A stretch of DNA of 64,000 nucleotides from DATMXT01 sp963662765 (GTDB taxonomy: Bacteria; Bacillota; Clostridia; Oscillospirales; Feifaniaceae): NCBI GenBank assembly GCA_963662765.2, contig CAXXUP010000001.1:1-64000 (forward strand). The letters run 5' to 3'. The notes below the pieces were generated by a model. It worked only from the letters and a program-made list of their open reading frames with translations, ran no database searches and was not told the DNA's origin. The position numbers and the translations under genes are program-made. Positions 63,275 to 64,000 of the stretch are shown piece after piece (positions within the stretch are counted from its first letter, which is position 1; every line of letters starts with the position of its first letter).

Positions 63275-63328
63275 AACAGGTCAAGGCCGTCACCCGGGTG
63301 CCGGGCCAAGAAAAAATACTGCGATAGC

Positions 63329-63362
63329 AAAAGCGGACGGCAAATGCCGTCCGCTTTTTTTC
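63329..63362. terminator. Terminator after recR
   Basis: AAAAGCGGACGGCA / TGCCGTCCGCTTTTTTT. Uses the same AGCGGACGGC stem as at 24.7 and 53.6 kb. Confidence 0.9.
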
Positions 63363-63439
63363 TGCCGGAAGTCTCCTGTAAAAACAACACATGATGCGCG
63401 CAAGCGAAAATGTATTCTCAATCTATCTTTTGTCGATTA

Positions 63440-63934
63440 TCACTCATGTAGGGTGCGTTCTTTTTCCAAGGCTTCTTTTTTGCCGTGGATGCGCCCCAGC
63501 GCATACATCAAGAGTGTGCTGCAAAGCAAATTGAGCCAGCCGGACACACGAATCGCGCCTAGTCCGATGACCAAATTGGCCATGCCAATCGCAAACAGCA
63601 TTTTTCCGATGCGGCTCAGATGCGCGATTTTGGAGTCAATGTCCGAAAAAATATCAAAGGCACCGGCCACCGTTTTCTTGCGGAAAAAGATCCACTGCAC
63701 CACACGGCCGACATATTCGGCACCGGTTTCGGCCATGAAGTCAAGATACCGCTCATCATAGCCGTGCATTTCCAGACGAATGCTGTATTCGCCCGGCTCG
63801 CTGGCGATAAAATGATATGTGCAAAGGCCAACGCCGTCGAGCGCCCAGCCCTGCAGCGCCATTTCGTTGAGCCAAGCCTCTTCTTTCTCAAAGTCCCAAA
63901 CCAAGAATATTTTATGGACTGTCTTTCTGGTCAT
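63440..63934 (-). CDS. DUF2812-family membrane protein
   Basis: 164 aa. N-terminal 100 residues carry the DUF2812 pattern (VHKIFLVWDFEKEEAWLNEM, ALQGWALDGVGLCTYHF), then two membrane helices (IGKMLFAIGMANLVIGLGAI; WLNLLCSTLLMYALGRIHG). DUF2812 proteins typically follow a PadR regulator and modulate it. Its ATG overlaps the upstream gene's stop (ATGA). Confidence 0.82.
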   Translation of the reverse strand: MTRKTVHKIFLVWDFEKEEAWLNEMALQGWALDGVGLCTYHFIASEPGEYSIRLEMHGYDERYLDFMAETGAEYVGRVVQWIFFRKKTVAGAFDIFSDIDSKIAHLSRIGKMLFAIGMANLVIGLGAIRVSGWLNLLCSTLLMYALGRIHGKKEALEKERTLHE

Positions 63935-64000
63935 TCTTGCGTTCCCCCAATGATTTTCTCGCCGTTTGCCACGAGTTGCTGCAGCCTTGTTAGCTCCGTT
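63931..64000 (-). CDS. C-terminus of an upstream regulator (likely PadR family), truncated by window edge
   Basis: Only the last 22 codons are visible (ELTRLQQLVANGEKIIGGTQ, then E and stop). Overlap with the DUF2812 ATG and the usual PadR-DUF2812 pairing suggest a PadR-type regulator; this cannot be confirmed from 22 residues. Confidence 0.4.
   Translation of the reverse strand, partial: TELTRLQQLVANGEKIIGGTQE

Overview
The window looks like chromosome from an anaerobic, Gram-positive-type bacterium, most likely Bacillota, class Clostridia. The evidence is a large Bacillus-type SRP RNA directly upstream of dnaX-ybaB-recR, mini-RNase III after cysS, a TepA/ClpP-like protease, bactofilin, strong sigma-A promoters, a one-chain pyruvate:ferredoxin oxidoreductase, rubrerythrin, pyruvate phosphate dikinase, and an S-layer-homology surface protein. 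Genes are fairly GC-rich, except for an AT-rich two-gene island near 39.3-40.6 kb. I cannot name the genus. No CRISPR array, insertion sequence, prophage or tRNA gene was seen.

Layout. 1-3.8 kb: the 5' part of a large secreted repeat/SLH protein (minus strand), preceded by a leader predicted to form an H-type pseudoknot. 3.8-8.1 kb: PHP phosphoesterase, membrane XRE regulator, MalY-type C-S lyase, bactofilin and a small partner. 8.3-11.5 kb: pgsA-cysS-mrnC, then a TPP-riboswitch-controlled thiW. 11.5-13.6 kb: a membrane-anchored hydrolase with an acidic repeat tail, and an MBL-fold hydrolase. 13.6-21.4 kb: a minus-strand housekeeping run glmU-prs-pth-mfd-pyk. 21.7-26.4 kb: Lrp regulator, membrane protein, orphan HlyD-like adaptor, lipoprotein, ATP-grasp protein, rubrerythrin. 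26.5-31.2 kb: XRE-BCCT transporter operon divergent from an M20 amidohydrolase, a 16-bp repeat array, then purA. 31.3-35.2 kb: small NTF2-like protein, aldo-keto reductase/ferredoxin, paired chromate transporter halves, TtcA-like enzyme, Dabb protein. 35.6-39.1 kb: nifJ.

39.2-43.3 kb: a seven-helix membrane protein and a TetR regulator sharing near-identical operators, an acetyltransferase, and a KdpDE-like two-component pair without a Kdp pump. 43.4-46.0 kb: tandem duplicated M20 metallohydrolases. 46.1-51.4 kb: a complete branched-chain-type ABC importer (livJHMGF) with a compact di-metal peptidase at its 3' end. 51.7-58.8 kb: TepA, a DUF3810 metalloprotease-like membrane protein, DppA D-aminopeptidase, a prepilin-peptidase fragment, ppdK and an orphan sensor kinase. 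59.1-64 kb: gap, SRP RNA, dnaX-ybaB-recR, and a DUF2812 gene behind a truncated regulator.

Together the genes suggest an amino-acid/peptide-using anaerobe: LIV importer, four metallohydrolases or peptidases (three M20, one compact M42/M28-like), DppA, BCCT transporter, C-S lyase, PFOR and PPDK. Functional assignments come from reading motifs by eye. No database search was run.
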